Source of the DNA: Zygnema circumcarinatum
Taxonomy: Eukaryota; Streptophyta; Zygnematophyceae; Zygnematales; Zygnemataceae
Direction: 5' to 3'
NCBI GenBank assembly: GCA_037447605.1
Contig: CM074809.1
Span: 2,749,158-2,813,157, forward strand
DNA length: 64,000 nt
This document shows positions 21,076 through 33,133 of this stretch, in pieces (within the stretch, counting starts at the first letter, position 1; each line of letters starts with the position of its first letter). The notes under the pieces are model-generated. The model saw only the letters and a program-made list of their open reading frames with translations, had not been told where the DNA came from and did no database searches. The translations under genes were made by a program, and so were the position numbers.

Positions 21076-24000
21076 ATGGCGAAGGCTTCTTCTCCAGAGG
21101 GATCAGAGGCATCGCCTCTCCGACCTCCTCGGCATACTTCGTCAAAGTACGACTTTGTGAAAGTAAGGAGCCCTTCAAGCCGCTCGGCTTCCCCCCTGCC
21201 TTTGGCTAGAAAGAATTAAGGTTGCTAAAATTCAATCCAAGAGAAAGAATCTATTCCGGTGATATGCCTTTACAACTTCTTGAAGATGGGCTACATGAAT
21301 ATGGGCTGCGGTTTGGCGATGCCTTGGTAAAAACAGAACCTCATGGAACGGCCATGGCCAGGGTGGGCGCGGGGCTGCTGGGAAGACAGGTGAAGGTATG
21401 GCTGGGAGAGGGCGGCAGCCATTACTATGTTCTCTCCCGCTTCTTGGTGAGCCGCATGTTGACTGTCACACGCATTCCAGCCGTGGTGGCGATCAAGATT
21501 GCACTCGAGCTCAAGAAGCTCTTGGTGGATGCAAGTCTGCTGGACGTTAGCCAGGCGGATTTGGAGGAGAATTTGTTTGTGCTCATGCGCCGACGTGGGT
21601 TCGGTGACGAGTATATCAACCGCTACAAAATGATGACGAGGTGAAGTAAAAAGGAAGCGCCCTTTAATGGGGTGAAAATGTAGGGAATGGAATTGTGAGG
21701 GTGAATGAATGGACGGAAAGAATAAGAATAGTTTTAATAAAGCATCAGCCAATTGAATTTTGTAGTGACTTGTTTTCGTCTCTTCAAGGTACTTACGTTC
21801 TATACACGTGTTTAGCTCGCATCACTTGCTGCCCTTCATTGCATCGGAGAATAAGCTTTTGGACATTTTTCGAAAAAATAAGTTGAATATGTCGCACGTT
21901 TTGTCATAAGCCCAAGGGTGGTATTGAAGCAAGGCCTCCTACATTTGAACGCTGTGTGACAAAGATTTATAATCTTTTTCCTTGACGAAAGCGCTTTTGA
22001 GACATTTCTTCCGCCCTCTTTAACACCAACGGATTGGGAGTCCCCGGGTAGTGCGAGCACAAGTCTTTACTGTTCAAGATCGCCTACAGTTTGTGTTCTC
22101 TAATTTGACGAATGAAATGTTTTTAGGACCATCTGCAGCCTTCACTCTTAAATGTGGCAAGGCAGATTATTATTTCTTGAGTGTTGGGGAAGTTTCAGGC
22201 TGACTTGAGGTGGCAAAGGGGGCCGTGCTCACGGTGACAGGTTCCATCACCAGCGTGTCCCCCTCATCATTCTTGTGTGCGGCACTGCATGCGTTGGAAA
22301 ATCGACCATTGCTACACAGTTGGCGCAGCGTCTCAACCTTCCTAATGTGTTGCAGGTGAGGTAGGGTAGTCCATTAGATATGGGAGCTGTTTTATGGTGG
22401 TCTCTTTTTAGCGGGGGTGTAGGAGTGAGTTGTCAATTTCTACGCCAATGCGGAGGTTAGGAACTCGCAGCTGTTCGTAGATTGACTGTTCACTGCATTT
22501 TGTATAGCACCTGAACGTTGACTCGATTGTCTCCCACGAAAGAGACATTTATCGCAAAAATCATTCGTATCCGGTTGTCATTCTTTCTACGTAAGGTGTT
22601 CCGCCGAGATGATATTGGCACGTGAACAAATCCGAGTGGTTACGTAATGTTATGCCAAACAAGGAATGCACAGCGGAGACGGAGCTGGTTTCTGAACCAG
22701 CTTCCTATGAGGGAGGGTTGCAGACTGACATTGTGTATGAGCTGCTGCGCACATCCGTAGATGCCCCTTTAAGTCGAACTCCGGTGTGGGCTCACGAGTT
22801 TGACTCCTCACAAGACCTTATTGCTGAGTTCCGTCGCGAGTGCCGCATAGTGCACCGAGGTATGAGCTCCATGTGTGCTTTGTTCGGTGTTTTCCTCAAC
22901 AACGAAAGCACAAAACGTTTAGTAGAAAGCACTTCAGTCCATTTCTTGGGGATCCTCTTGGTGGAATTTTTCCGGGTGCTTAACTGGGAAGCAAGATTGC
23001 AGGATTGGAGGGCGACTTAGGAAAGGCCGTGCGTGATGGGAAGCCGATAATCATTGAGGTGAGAGCTTAAACATTGATTGCACAAGCGGAAAACGTGCGG
23101 TGGAAATGGGTATGAGAAAGGTGCACGCTTCTTCCCTGTCATGGCTGAGACATACCCCTTCTCGTGCTCTCTGTTCACAGGGGGAGCACTTGGACCCCAG
23201 CATCTTCCTGCAGACTTCTTCTCAGCCGGCCGATGCAACTTCTGCCACTCGCCAGAAACTGCCGAATGGTTCAGCTGGAGAAGATGGTCAGCAGTCAGAA
23301 GGGGGCCATGAAGGGGGTGCTCAGGGAGAGAAGCGATGGGCAGCAAGCACTGAGCAGATTGTTAAGGAAGTGGGGTCAGGAAGCGAACGTTCGGAACTTG
23401 GGAGAGGAAGCACCATCATGGAAGAAGTAGCGGGTAGTGCTGTAGGATCTGCAATCATGAGGACATGGGAAGAGGCACCGTCAGGAGGGGATGAGGGCTC
23501 TTGTGAGGGCAGATACACTTTTGGAGGGAGCTACTGTGGTGATGTTGACAGTGGCAGCAAACGGCGGAATACCGATTCAGAGTCTGCGGGGGACTTGCAG
23601 GCTGGGGAGTCACATGAGGGTGGGAGTCGTTCACAGGAGAGGGGGGGGGAGGCATCGAGTTCCGGCATGAAAGGGAGAGCGAAGGAGGGGAATGCAGGGA
23701 ATGGGCGATCAGGAGAGGGGGAGGAAACAGACACCTTGGGGGAGGTAGAAACAGCAGAGAAACAGAAGAAAAGGCCAAAGCCGATTATTGTGCCAATTGT
23801 GTTGAAGATGGACGAGGATGACCACTTGGTGAGTCTTTTAGGATATGAAGGATGTTTTTAATTCGTCCAGGTATTTAGAAGAGGTGGAAAGCTGGACGAC
23901 TGTTGCTGGAAGACGTGGTAGTTTTGACGTAGCAGTGATTGATGTCTGACAGCTGCTGCCGCCAGTCTCGAGGGAGGATCATTTTTCCCTGAGCTTGGCA

Positions 24001-24806
24001 CTGTTGAATGCAGTTTTTTTGGCCCTCAAACTCATTTAGAAATTGAACACATGTTCAACCTGCATACTCATAATAGGCACTGATGGAAGGAAGGCTGTCT
24101 ACAGACGTTGCTGGCAGAATGGAGGTCGTACCATCCAATGGATGGGAATGGACAGCCCGAGGTAATGGGCTCTGCCTCCTCAAAGTTTATGGCGAGGCTG
24201 TTTAACAGTCACATGGTCATGCCTTGGAAGTCAGTGTTTGTCTCGAGATGCATGACGCATGATGCATGGTGCGTGTATTTCTGCATTGCATCATGGCCTC
24301 GTGCTGACGGATGGTTTGAAGGGTGAGGCAGGTAGACGATCAGACTCTGCTCAAAAGGCTTCGCATCATTCAGGACTACCTGTGCTCGTTTGAGGAGCAG
24401 GTGGAGCCTCCAAATGCATCGCTTCAGCTACCTTGAATACATCATTTTTGCAACCAGATGCAATGCCTGGCATTAGCCCCCTAATGGCTATTTCGGATTC
24501 TCTGCCGCCTAATGTGCAGGGAGTAGCTGTTGTGAATGTTTCTGCCACTACCTTCTCGAAAGCTTTGGACTGGATACATGCGTACCTGCTGCAGGTGATA
24601 TTTGCTTCCTCACTCTGTCATTATATCATGTTTGCTGTCCATCATCTGTTAGTGGGTTGAGGACCATCTGCATGTGTTTGTGGACATGGGCATCATTGCC
24701 ATGGTTGTATGGATTTTCCTTCTGCACTCGGAACTGATTACTTTGATTCGGATCGTTATTGCTTGTGCAGCAAATAGAGCAAGGATGCACTCCGCCTTCC
24801 GCCTGA
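21076..24806 (+). CDS. P-loop kinase related to 2-phosphoglycerate kinase (plant LPA1-like family)
   Basis: Plant members of this family affect phytic-acid levels (LPA1); the archaeal relative phosphorylates 2-phosphoglycerate. Ten exons, about 506 aa: 21076-21162, 21390-21640, 22241-22355, 22724-22859, 23003-23058, 23181-23828, 24077-24124, 24332-24400, 24520-24594 and 24771-24806. Landmarks: KYDFVK then VKVWLGEGGSHYYVLSRFLV; an ATP-cone-like IAIELKKLL-type region (IKIALELKKLLVDASLLDVS); Walker A VCGTACVGKSTIATQLAQRL; TDIVYELLRTS; DGKPIIIEGEHLDPSIF; PIIVPIVLKM; RLRIIQDYLCSFEEQ; VVNVSATTFSKALDWIHAYL. The single 648-bp exon holds an acidic G/E/S-rich insert of roughly 180 residues between GEHLDPSIF and PIIVPIV, typical in position but long and low complexity. 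The donor of the 24077 exon is the weakest call (phase requires 24124, a GTCGTA donor). Confidence 0.92.
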
Positions 24807-26039
24807 CTCATAGTCGGCGTGCAACCTTCCTCCCTCCTCCCCATGCCTCCTCATGGCGCAATTTCTTTCAGCTGGAGACTAAGGGCGGGCAGTCTTCTAC
24901 TGTTTCCCAAATGGATGACAATCCTTACCTGTACAGACTATTGTGCTGTTTCGTTTAGAAGGCTCAAGTTTGCATGCAACATATGATTGCCAGTATTCTT
25001 CAATTGTACCTCACTGTAAAGATTTTCTCTCGAAATTCTGCGTACAGTTAGTCAGCTTTGGTTTCAGCGCAGGAACTAGCCGGTTTGTTGTGACCATGGG
25101 AGCAAACTTTCAGTGTACATAGAATTTTGTCAGCTAACTGTTGATCATTGAGTTTAGTTACATGTGCATAAATTCAGTTATGCAATCTTAGATGTTAAAA
25201 ATGTTGGAGGCGAACATGAAAGACACCAAGAAACCAAGACTACAGGAACAGACCACCTGGAAAACAAACAACTGCAGGGAGATTAGACCGACGTAAGGCC
25301 AAAACTTCTACACAACGAACCACCTGGAGAAGACGACAAACCGCGGAAAAATAGAAAACCCACTGAAAACATAAAAGAGATGAACAACAGAGGTAAAAAA
25401 CACGCCAAAGAAAGAGAAAGCTATCATGGAAACTACTAAAATCCATCAGAAAAACGCAGTCTTCAGCTTGTGTAAGCTGTCGATGAGGCGATGAAGATGG
25501 CCAACTCATTGACTGAGAACTTCCCTCTCAGAGAAGCCTGCTATTGAGCTTGTTGACTGACTGAAAATCATTCTAATCCAAAGGAAGTCATTCCATGAAC
25601 GCAACGAGAGGATAAGATTGAAACAATGAATCATAGGAGGATAAACGTACAATCATCACTTCTGTAGCGTACACGATTATCGTGGCTACTGAACCTATCA
25701 GATGTCTGAGGCAGCTCCATGGCTCGAAGTCCTAATATATTAGCTTGCTATAAACATATGGAAATGCTTACAGGACAACAGCTACATCTTGAGGCTAGAA
25801 ATTTAGATTTACATCAGAAATGCATTGAAAGGGCAGGTGTACACGAATTGCGTCGAGTGACAACCAGCTTTACCTGCTGGACGAAGTAACAGCAATGACT
25901 TCTCCACAACTAGGAGTGGAGGAGCAACTTTCCGATCAGTTGCAAACGGCAAAATAATTTTTAGTATGCTATCACTGTCGGAAACTGAGGCCTTCAAGGC
26001 CATCAGACCGACTTCTAAGGAATGTGAAGTAAAATGATA
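24807..26039. other. Convergent intergenic region, no gene seen
   Basis: Spacer between two 3' ends. AT-rich; words such as ACCACCTGGA and AAACAAACAACTG recur loosely at 25250-25340. No conserved coding potential recognised. Confidence 0.55.
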
Positions 26040-28374
26040 TTACTCGAACAGATGATGCACCCACTTCTCCAGCACACCCGGGGAGCCATACCACGGTCTA
26101 CTCTCATTTGCACCGAACGGTGAATGGTAGACACCATCCACCACAACATTGGTAGCACCCTTCAAGTGAGCTGCCACTTCCGGAACGACTCCATCTCCCC
26201 AGACCTCTGATTCGCCACACACCTGTCATTTAACATCAGAGGCAGGCCGAATGAGTGACCGACTTTCCGGTTTGTGGTGTCCTATCCCTCCCCCAAAACT
26301 AGCTGACATACTCAAGGTTAGCTGACATACTCAAGGTTTTTCACGTTTGTCTCTGCCAATCAAGCTGGATCAACACCAACACTTTTCTAAGCCCACAACC
26401 GCCTTCACTTTATCAACAAGGTATAGAACAGTGTATCAGCCAGCCATACCTGCTTGTAGCCCTGTCCAACTATTCGAGCTTGCAATGTGGGTGGCATCTT
26501 ATCCTCTACTTCAGTCAGAGTGACCCCTTCCACAGCCGCCAATGCTGAGGAGGCAGGATCCAGGCTCTCAGTTGCCACCTGCCCCACACCTGTAGCAGCT
26601 ACTCTGGCCGCAGGACTCCCTCTGAAAGGTGCTCCCTTGACGTACCTGCACACAGGCATGATAGACCTCAGTCTAGCCATCAAGATCATGGCAGGTATCA
26701 GGTTAATTCGCATGCCATCACACGTTCTAGAGGGTTTAGCGTGCTTGGCAGTATCATAGCTTATACGAAATGAACCTGCATACAGATGAAGAGTTAAGGT
26801 GGGCAAAACGTGAAACCTAGCAGAGGACGCCGATTACATTAACGATTCTGAGAACTATATAATACCACTTTTACGTCGGACGCTACCGAATAAGTATTGC
26901 ATTTGTTACACTGCATGATTTCGAAATTAATGACACCAATGATCCAAATCCTCGAGAAAAGAAGTTAAGGTAAAATGGTCTTGAGAGAGAGAGAGAGAGA
27001 GTATTATACCTGCCTGCGAGACACACGTACTTCACCTCGGGATGATGCGCTCCTGGACAGGTTTCATCAATGTACGTCAGCAGACCCCTCGTTTGATCCA
27101 CAACTCCTGGCACTCCTCTAGGGGGGGGTCTGCACAAGTCAACCCTCCCCTACTTCACTTCCATCTTTTCGAACAAAACCTCTTTCACGATTAATACAAT
27201 GCGGCACATATTCACCACTTGGGATGCAAAGGAGCTTACAGATGAGGTGTTCCTAAAGTGAGCAGCATCTCCACATTGTCCGTCCCAAACTCAGAAAGGA
27301 AGAGTCTCGCCAGCCAACCTCCTGCCGAATGTCCAACCAGAGTCACCTTTGCGCCATCTTCAAGCGCCCATCCCCACTTCCCAGTTAATCACAAAACTAT
27401 GTAGACCCGACCCAAATCGCTTCCAGGCCTCATATTATTCCCAACTCCTCGCCATGTGACAGTGAAGTGTCACTTTCGCCATCTGCAGCTCCGTTCTTGA
27501 TAATTCAATTGATATGACGAGGACGTCCGGCCTTACCGGGCGCTTTGGCCTTGGCCTCCTCAATCGCTGCAGCCGTTCTGCTCAAGTACCTGCCAGCACA
27601 AAAAGCACTGCCTCAGTCTCAGCTAACGTATCTTGTCCACTTTCTCCTAATGCAGCACAATACTCTTGGAGTTCTCGGGCTCTTGCTGTGAAGTTACTAT
27701 CACCAGATGGGAAACAGTGTTGGTTGGGACTCACAAGGCCGCCTACCAGTCGAGCACCGGCCGTGGCTTCAGGTCTCCTCGCCAATACGCGCGATCCAGC
27801 AGCCCGGCAGCATTGCGAAGCCAATCAACGCGTGTCATCTGTGCAACCGCTACACTCAGGCTCCGACTCTCAAGCTCCTCCACCAAGCTCGTGTAGTCCG
27901 CAGACTTGTTTCCCAGTCCCTGCACCATGGCTTTCCTTGCATTCAACTTGACTCCTATTAAAATGTCTTTCAAATACTGACTAAGGTACCCCGGAATCAC
28001 GAAATTGATTCAAACAATAACGAATTCTTCAGAAAAAACTTCTTCGCATTGATCTTGTGAGACCGAAGTTGAATTTAACCGAGCGATGCTACGAAGCCAT
28101 TCATATTATCCGCGCAAAGACTCACCGGTAAGATTACCACAGGTCGGGACGGCCTTGCAAATCCGTTAGAAGTAGAAGCAGTAATAAAATTCTTCCTTAT
28201 CAAGCGCCCGTTCATGACGCCCGTTTCTCCGGAAGACATCCCTACACTTCTGAGAGAAGCTCCAGGCCTTCCCGCCAACCTCCATCGGAAAGAAGGAGCC
28301 ACAGAAGAAGAGCTCGCGTCGCCTAACTTCCACGCCGCCGCAGACGGGAGGCTTCCAGCTGTGAAGGCCGCCAT
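26040..28374 (-). CDS. Alpha/beta-hydrolase (plant lipase-like, GHSAGG), probably plastid- or organelle-targeted
   Basis: Serine hydrolase of a plant alpha/beta-hydrolase family resembling PGAP1/lipase folds; the substrate is unknown. Seven exons give 363 aa: 28126-28374, 27747-27919, 27537-27589, 27240-27357, 27010-27129, 26450-26645 and 26040-26222. The N-terminus, MAAFTAGSLPSAAAWKLGDA, is Ala/Ser-rich and basic, suggesting a transit peptide. Next come RPVVILPGLGNKSADYTSL, VDWLRNAAGLLDRAYWRGDL, RPVLDWYLSR, the nucleophile elbow VTLVGHSAGGWLARL (Ser), LLTLGTPHLPPPRGVPGVVD, CPGAHHPEVKYVCLAG, and at the C-terminus VWGDGVVPEVAAHL and DGVYHSPFGA with the likely catalytic Asp and His. All exon phases agree. 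A (GA)n tract sits just inside intron 5. Five G-boxes lie 265-336 bp upstream. Confidence 0.92.
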
Positions 28375-28638
28375 GGCTGGAACTTGACGTCAGGAAGGCC
28401 CTCCTCCCCCTTAAGTACCTCAAGCCGGCGGACGCCAATCGAGCAACCAGGGTCCGATTTCCCGCAACAAACTTGATTTTTTTTGTGACGTTTTTCCTAC
28501 GTCATCTGACCGACACCCGCGGTTCCCAAATTCCCAAATCATCGTCACCATATTCGCACCCGAAAATGGGGTAGAACTGCAAAAGATGGGACTACGCCAA
28601 CGTGGCTGCCACGAGAGCAAGCGATTGGGAAATTCTGC

Positions 28639-28710
28639 CACGTGGCAGTCATAGAGCTACATCGTGCCACGTGTCAGCAAGTGGCCACGTGTTCACGTGG
28701 TAGGCACGTG
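28639..28710. promoter_or_regulatory. Cluster of five G-boxes (CACGTG) in 72 bp
   Basis: CACGTG hexamers at 28639-28644, 28668-28673, 28686-28691, 28694-28699 and 28705-28710, several extended to GCCACGTG(G/T). It lies 265-336 bp upstream of the alpha/beta-hydrolase start codon. The motif is the standard target of plant bZIP and bHLH (for example PIF-type) factors. Which gene it serves is inferred from proximity. Confidence 0.7.
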
Positions 28711-29531
28711 GCGTGCTCTTATTGGAGAGATCTGTCTCCCTCCCGGCCGCCTGGCCTATTACAAACTGGAGTCGCACGTGCGGACGGCTCGAAAGAGGGG
28801 GCGATTTCATGGGCCAATTTTTTTTCAACTGGTCGAAGGTTTGCACAGGTTGAATGAGGCGGAGAATTTGACAGCCGCTGAATGGACGTTTTACAGCAGC
28901 TGCACTTGCAACCGTCCGCCGCATGTGCGAGATTCCGTCAGCAAAGTGTGAACCACGTCAGCAAAAGTTGAAGAAGTTGAAGAGAGTTTTCCACCGCTAA
29001 AAATGGGTGCGTTTCCATGGATGAAAATCTAAAATGAAGTGACGTCCTGAGTACGTCAGCCATCGATCGATGGCCACCCGGGCGGGCGGGCTCACTCTCT
29101 CCCCCGAGGCCGAGCCTCCCCGCGGGAATGAGGGCGACCGGTACCCGCCCGGCGACAGGGGACCGCGCGCTGCCGGCCTGCAGCCCGCCCGCCCATTTGC
29201 TCGGGGGCGGGCGGGCGGCGGGCGGCCCTCGAGGGCGACCACTAACGAACGAGAGAGAGAGAGTTGCGGCGAATTGAGGACATCCACGTGGCACATTCAC
29301 GGCGAGGCCTTCCACGTGTAAGAGCGTGGACGGTCCTCGCTCCAGCCGCGGCGAGCAGACGGCAAAAAAATAGACAAAAAATAAACGTTCCTGGGAGGAA
29401 GGAATGGCTCGCTGCGGTGGCGCGCTGTCACTGGACGCTGCTCACTGCCGGACGGCTCGTACGGCAGTTGCAGCGCGGGGGGGGGGGGGTTCGTTGGGTT
29501 TTGGTTGCCGTGGTCGGACCTGGATGCAGTT

Positions 29532-29605
29532 CGTCCGCGGAGGGTTCGAACCCCCGACCTTCCGGCGTCTATCGCCTCTTGGGCCGGTCGACTCTTCAAC
29601 GGACC
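29532..29605 (-). other. tRNA-like sequence (tRNA relic or SINE head)
   Basis: The minus strand has a perfect T-arm (GGGGG TTCGAAC CCTCC, one wobble pair) with an exact pol III B-box (GGTTCGAAC) and 6 of 7 acceptor-stem pairs (GGTCCGT with GCGGACG). The D and anticodon arms do not fold properly: the stretch reading AAGAGGCGATAGACGCC does not give a 7-nt loop with a canonical stem. A functional tRNA is unlikely; a decayed tRNA gene or tRNA-derived SINE head fits better. Confidence 0.4.
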
Positions 29606-31060
29606 TCGGATCCTTCGTCGTCGCCGCAGGAAATTTCACATACCGAAAACGCAGTCCAGGAACCCAGATAACGCGACGCGCTGCGTAGGACAGATGTATT
29701 TCAAGCGAGATCTGTGCTGGGCAGGAATAGTGCATAGATTACTGTGATATAAGGTCTTGGGAAGCTGAGAGGATATGCTTGCAGTCTTGTAAGACTTGGC
29801 GCCGCCGTACAAAGAGGAGGACGTCGTGCTCTGTATAGGTCCTCGCATGTGATCATTCTGCAGCGATGTGCCCATACGCAGGCTAAGGAATCAATATTTC
29901 CATTCCACTGCATCAGTGCATATCTTCATTATTTTTTCCATTGGTGTTGTTGATCCGTGGAGCATATTTTCAGGTGGCCGTCCCTCTTTCGCTGCGCCCG
30001 GCCCTCGTTCGCTGCGCCCGTCCAACTCTTAGTTCGATCCATGCTTTGTACCACGTCGACGGACAACTGCTTACCCCTTACCATCATATTGTTTAGCGTA
30101 TCGCAATTCTGTGAGATGGTTTGTTGATGTGATGTTGATCCTGATCTCCTACCATTCACCATCAGCCGAAAACTTAAATAGTAATGACTTACGAGCGTTT
30201 GAAACAAAACAAACGAGGAAGCCGCTGTGTTTTTGCACGAATCATGCTTTAAAAAAGTCGTTGCATTCGGGCATACATGACAACAGGATACAAGCAGGGA
30301 GGATGTGGCGTTGACCTCACGATGGCGATGATGCCATCAAATGAACAAAACGTAGAAATGTTCAAGAACACCATGATTGTAAAGTTCTATTCAGAAGGAG
30401 CTTTTCAGCAATTGAGTATGTCGGCCTACAGTCCATGACTTAACGTGCAAAGACAGTCAAACCAATACCCGGCACATTGCTCAATCTACCCGAAAAACTC
30501 CAAATTCTTCGTCAACCTTGCATCATTCCAATACAATCAAATGCTTTACAATGTAACCAGAGTACGGTTTAACTTATCACAAGAAAGCTTCAAGGGCAGA
30601 AATCCCTGGGCCCCTTTGACTATGCTCGAATAAAGTACAAGCCCAAGGACATGTACTGGTGATGCACTTGTCCTTTCTGTCTCTGTAGAGGACAAGTGCA
30701 CACCATTATGCCCCGAAGGCCTCAAAACCCTTCGGCTACAGGGAAAATCCTGACCACCTACTTAACCAAACTCGTTACACATGCCAACCTGAAGTCGCTC
30801 TTTGCTGACTGATGACCCTGTTGCTACCTCAAAACCTCTCGCTTTGAAGAGATGGACCACTTTGCATAGTACAACTTGCTAAAAGACAGATTACAGGCTT
30901 CATATCCTGAGGATGAAGCTGATTCAAAGTGACATAAGGTCTACGGCAAAAGATAATGACAGCACTCGGTTGTTTAATGCTAGGAGCAACCTCAAAATAA
31001 GTTACATGAATAATACATCAGCCACATCCAAAAAGGCCGTGGCTACCACATCACATTGGC

Positions 31061-33040
31061 TTACAATACTGCACTCGTTTCCTGCAGGGGATTGTTGCTC
31101 GAAGCAGGTGTGGGCTGGATATCGGGGGTATATGGAGCTTGCAGCTGCACAATGCGTAGCAGCACGTCGAGAGGAAGATCACAAAGCAAGCGTCCAGTCT
31201 CTTTCGTCAACTCTGATCCCAGTCTGCCCATCAGAACTCAACATCAATTCAAGTCTGCCGTAACACCCACTGCCTTCTAACATCTGGAGACACGTAAGGA
31301 GAATCAGCAGTTTCCATCATTCATCACAAAGAGTCCGTGATGTATGCTTCAAAAGGAGAACAAGGTGGACGCTTCACCTTTTCATAACTTCCACGCCTCG
31401 CAGGTAGCTCCAAAGACGCTTTACAGGGCTGGCCGGCCCCTTCTGCGGAACCCACATATTGAGCAATGAATGTTTAGCTTTGCCAACATAGTCAAACGCT
31501 GCATCAGCAGAGAAAGGTCATTTCTGCATGATCGCGACTCTGCGACAAGATTCACTGACACTCTGCTCAAAAGTATTCGAAGTTTGAACGATGAAGTGGC
31601 CGGTTGAGCTTATGAATCGAGGCCAGTTTGTGAAGTCAAAACACTTTCATGTGATGTCGACATCTCACACCATGACTCATTGAAATACGGTTGGAGCTCC
31701 CTAAATGGTGGAAGTGCCGTGGCTAAGCTTCTTCCATGCACATCGCTTGCAGTGTCATCCAAAGGGACGACATAGTTCCAACCTGGACAAAGTAAGGGAC
31801 TTAGCAAGTTGACGCCTACTAAGGCACTTCATACAGACAACTCGGGCATACAAGTCGACCTCACTTGTTTATCAGTTGCATGGAGTCTCGCACGTGCCTT
31901 CTCAGAATGCGCTCTCCCATGAAACATCAGTAAAAGCCTCGTGACTTCTTGGAACATTTTCGGGAATAGTTTATGGGTCTTAGGAGACCAGAGAAGTGGA
32001 GGAGCATTAGTCACTGAGTACACAGAATTGCCTGCAGCAGGTGGAAAAAGTATCTACAAACGAGAAGAAACATCGGTCAGGAAAGCATTCTAAAATGCTA
32101 CTAGGCATTGTTCTAATGAATCACTTGAAGGAAACCACTTACAAAAAATGCAGTGTTCATTCCTCAGTGTGTAAAAAAACCATAAATGAAATGGTGGAGT
32201 GGTTAGGTCAGCGTAGTACTGGGTCGGAGTTCATCCAGTTTGAGATATAACTGAAAGGTATCGAATAAAGACTTCAACGTTGAATGGCACTCGTGAAGTT
32301 CGCCACTTAAAATGAGGAGCTGAGACTACTTCAATAACTTACCGAGCATCCTCCCACCAGTCGTCTCTCCTCAGTCAAGCTGTCGATGAACAGCCACGGG
32401 TGCGTGACGTACGTCTGCACTGGCCATGACATTGCAGGAGGAATGTCTGTGTACGGGACCTGCAGGCAAAAATTAAATCCCTCGACCGCAAATTATATAT
32501 AAAAAAACAAGAAATAAAAAAGGACAGCTCTACGTCCGCCTTCCGTATACCTCATTCGCCTCTGTTACTATCGTATTTATTTCCTTAGTTCAAACAACAA
32601 GGATGTACACTTTGCTCTGTCTTACTCCTCCGTGAAAGCGAAAACTGTGACGAGCCTGAATTTCAGAAAATACACATTGAATTCCATGAGTCAAAGCAAG
32701 AATCTAACCCGTACAAAACGATACCAGGAAAGTAAAGGTTCACGAAAATTCCACCAGGCAGGAGCGCTACCTTGTCCTATCCAGACAAGCGCAACTTCTT
32801 CACATACCAGAATTTCTGAAAATGCAGGCCAATGCATCCTAAGCACATTGCACGCATTCCTCCCCGGAAACATCCACATCGTTCCCCCTCACTCACCCGC
32901 TTCCCGCAGTAGTCGAGCCACACCGCCTTCACGGGCGAGAGAGTGGCGTTGTATATGGTGATGGCCACTCCCTCCTCGCTGTGCATCGAGCACACGAGCC
33001 TCCCCTCGGCGTCCCTCTCCTCCTCCTCCCTCCCCGCCAT
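31061..33040 (-). CDS. VHL-beta-domain protein (von Hippel-Lindau-like), middle exon(s) uncertain
   Basis: In animals VHL is the substrate receptor of a cullin-elongin ubiquitin ligase; the role of plant-lineage VHL-domain proteins is unclear. Exon 1 (32897-33040) ends with a VHL beta strand, EGVAITIYNATLSPVKAVWL then DYCGKR. Exon 2 (32343-32459) reads VPYTDIPPAMSWPVQTYVTH, then PWLFIDSLTEERRLVGG, matching the VHL TLPPG...HLWLFRD...LLVN pattern. Exon 3 (31865-32053) starts ILFPPAAGNSVY and includes LLWSPKTHKLFPKMFQEVTR. The last exon ends at the TAA 31061-31063 and contains LLCDLPLDVLLRIVQLQAP, an F-box/BC-box-like helix. Exons 1-3 join in phase 0. The start of the last exon (about 31180-31230) and any exon between are unresolved. 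In-frame ATGs upstream at 33076 and 33133 could add residues. Confidence 0.72.
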
Positions 33041-33133
33041 CGCCCCGCGCCACCACCACCTCCTGCGTCGCTCCATCTCCTCGCCATGGCGCCCCCCACT
33101 GCTTCCAAGTTCCCATCTCACTGTTCCGTACAA

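Larger units (their letters stand above)
28375..31060. other. Spacer upstream of the hydrolase and downstream of the VHL-like gene
   Basis: It contains the G-box cluster (28639-28710), a GC-rich island at about 29060-29240 with GGGCGGGCGGGC words and CACGTG at 29285 and 29313, a G run at 29478-29488, a tRNA-like sequence (29532-29605) and AT-rich unremarkable DNA from 29650 to 31060. No protein-coding gene is supported. Confidence 0.5.

Noticed and set aside
31610-31807. Minus-strand open frame tested as a middle exon of the VHL-like gene
   Set aside because: With the phase left by the preceding exon it hits a stop after about 20 codons, and no family match was seen in other phases.
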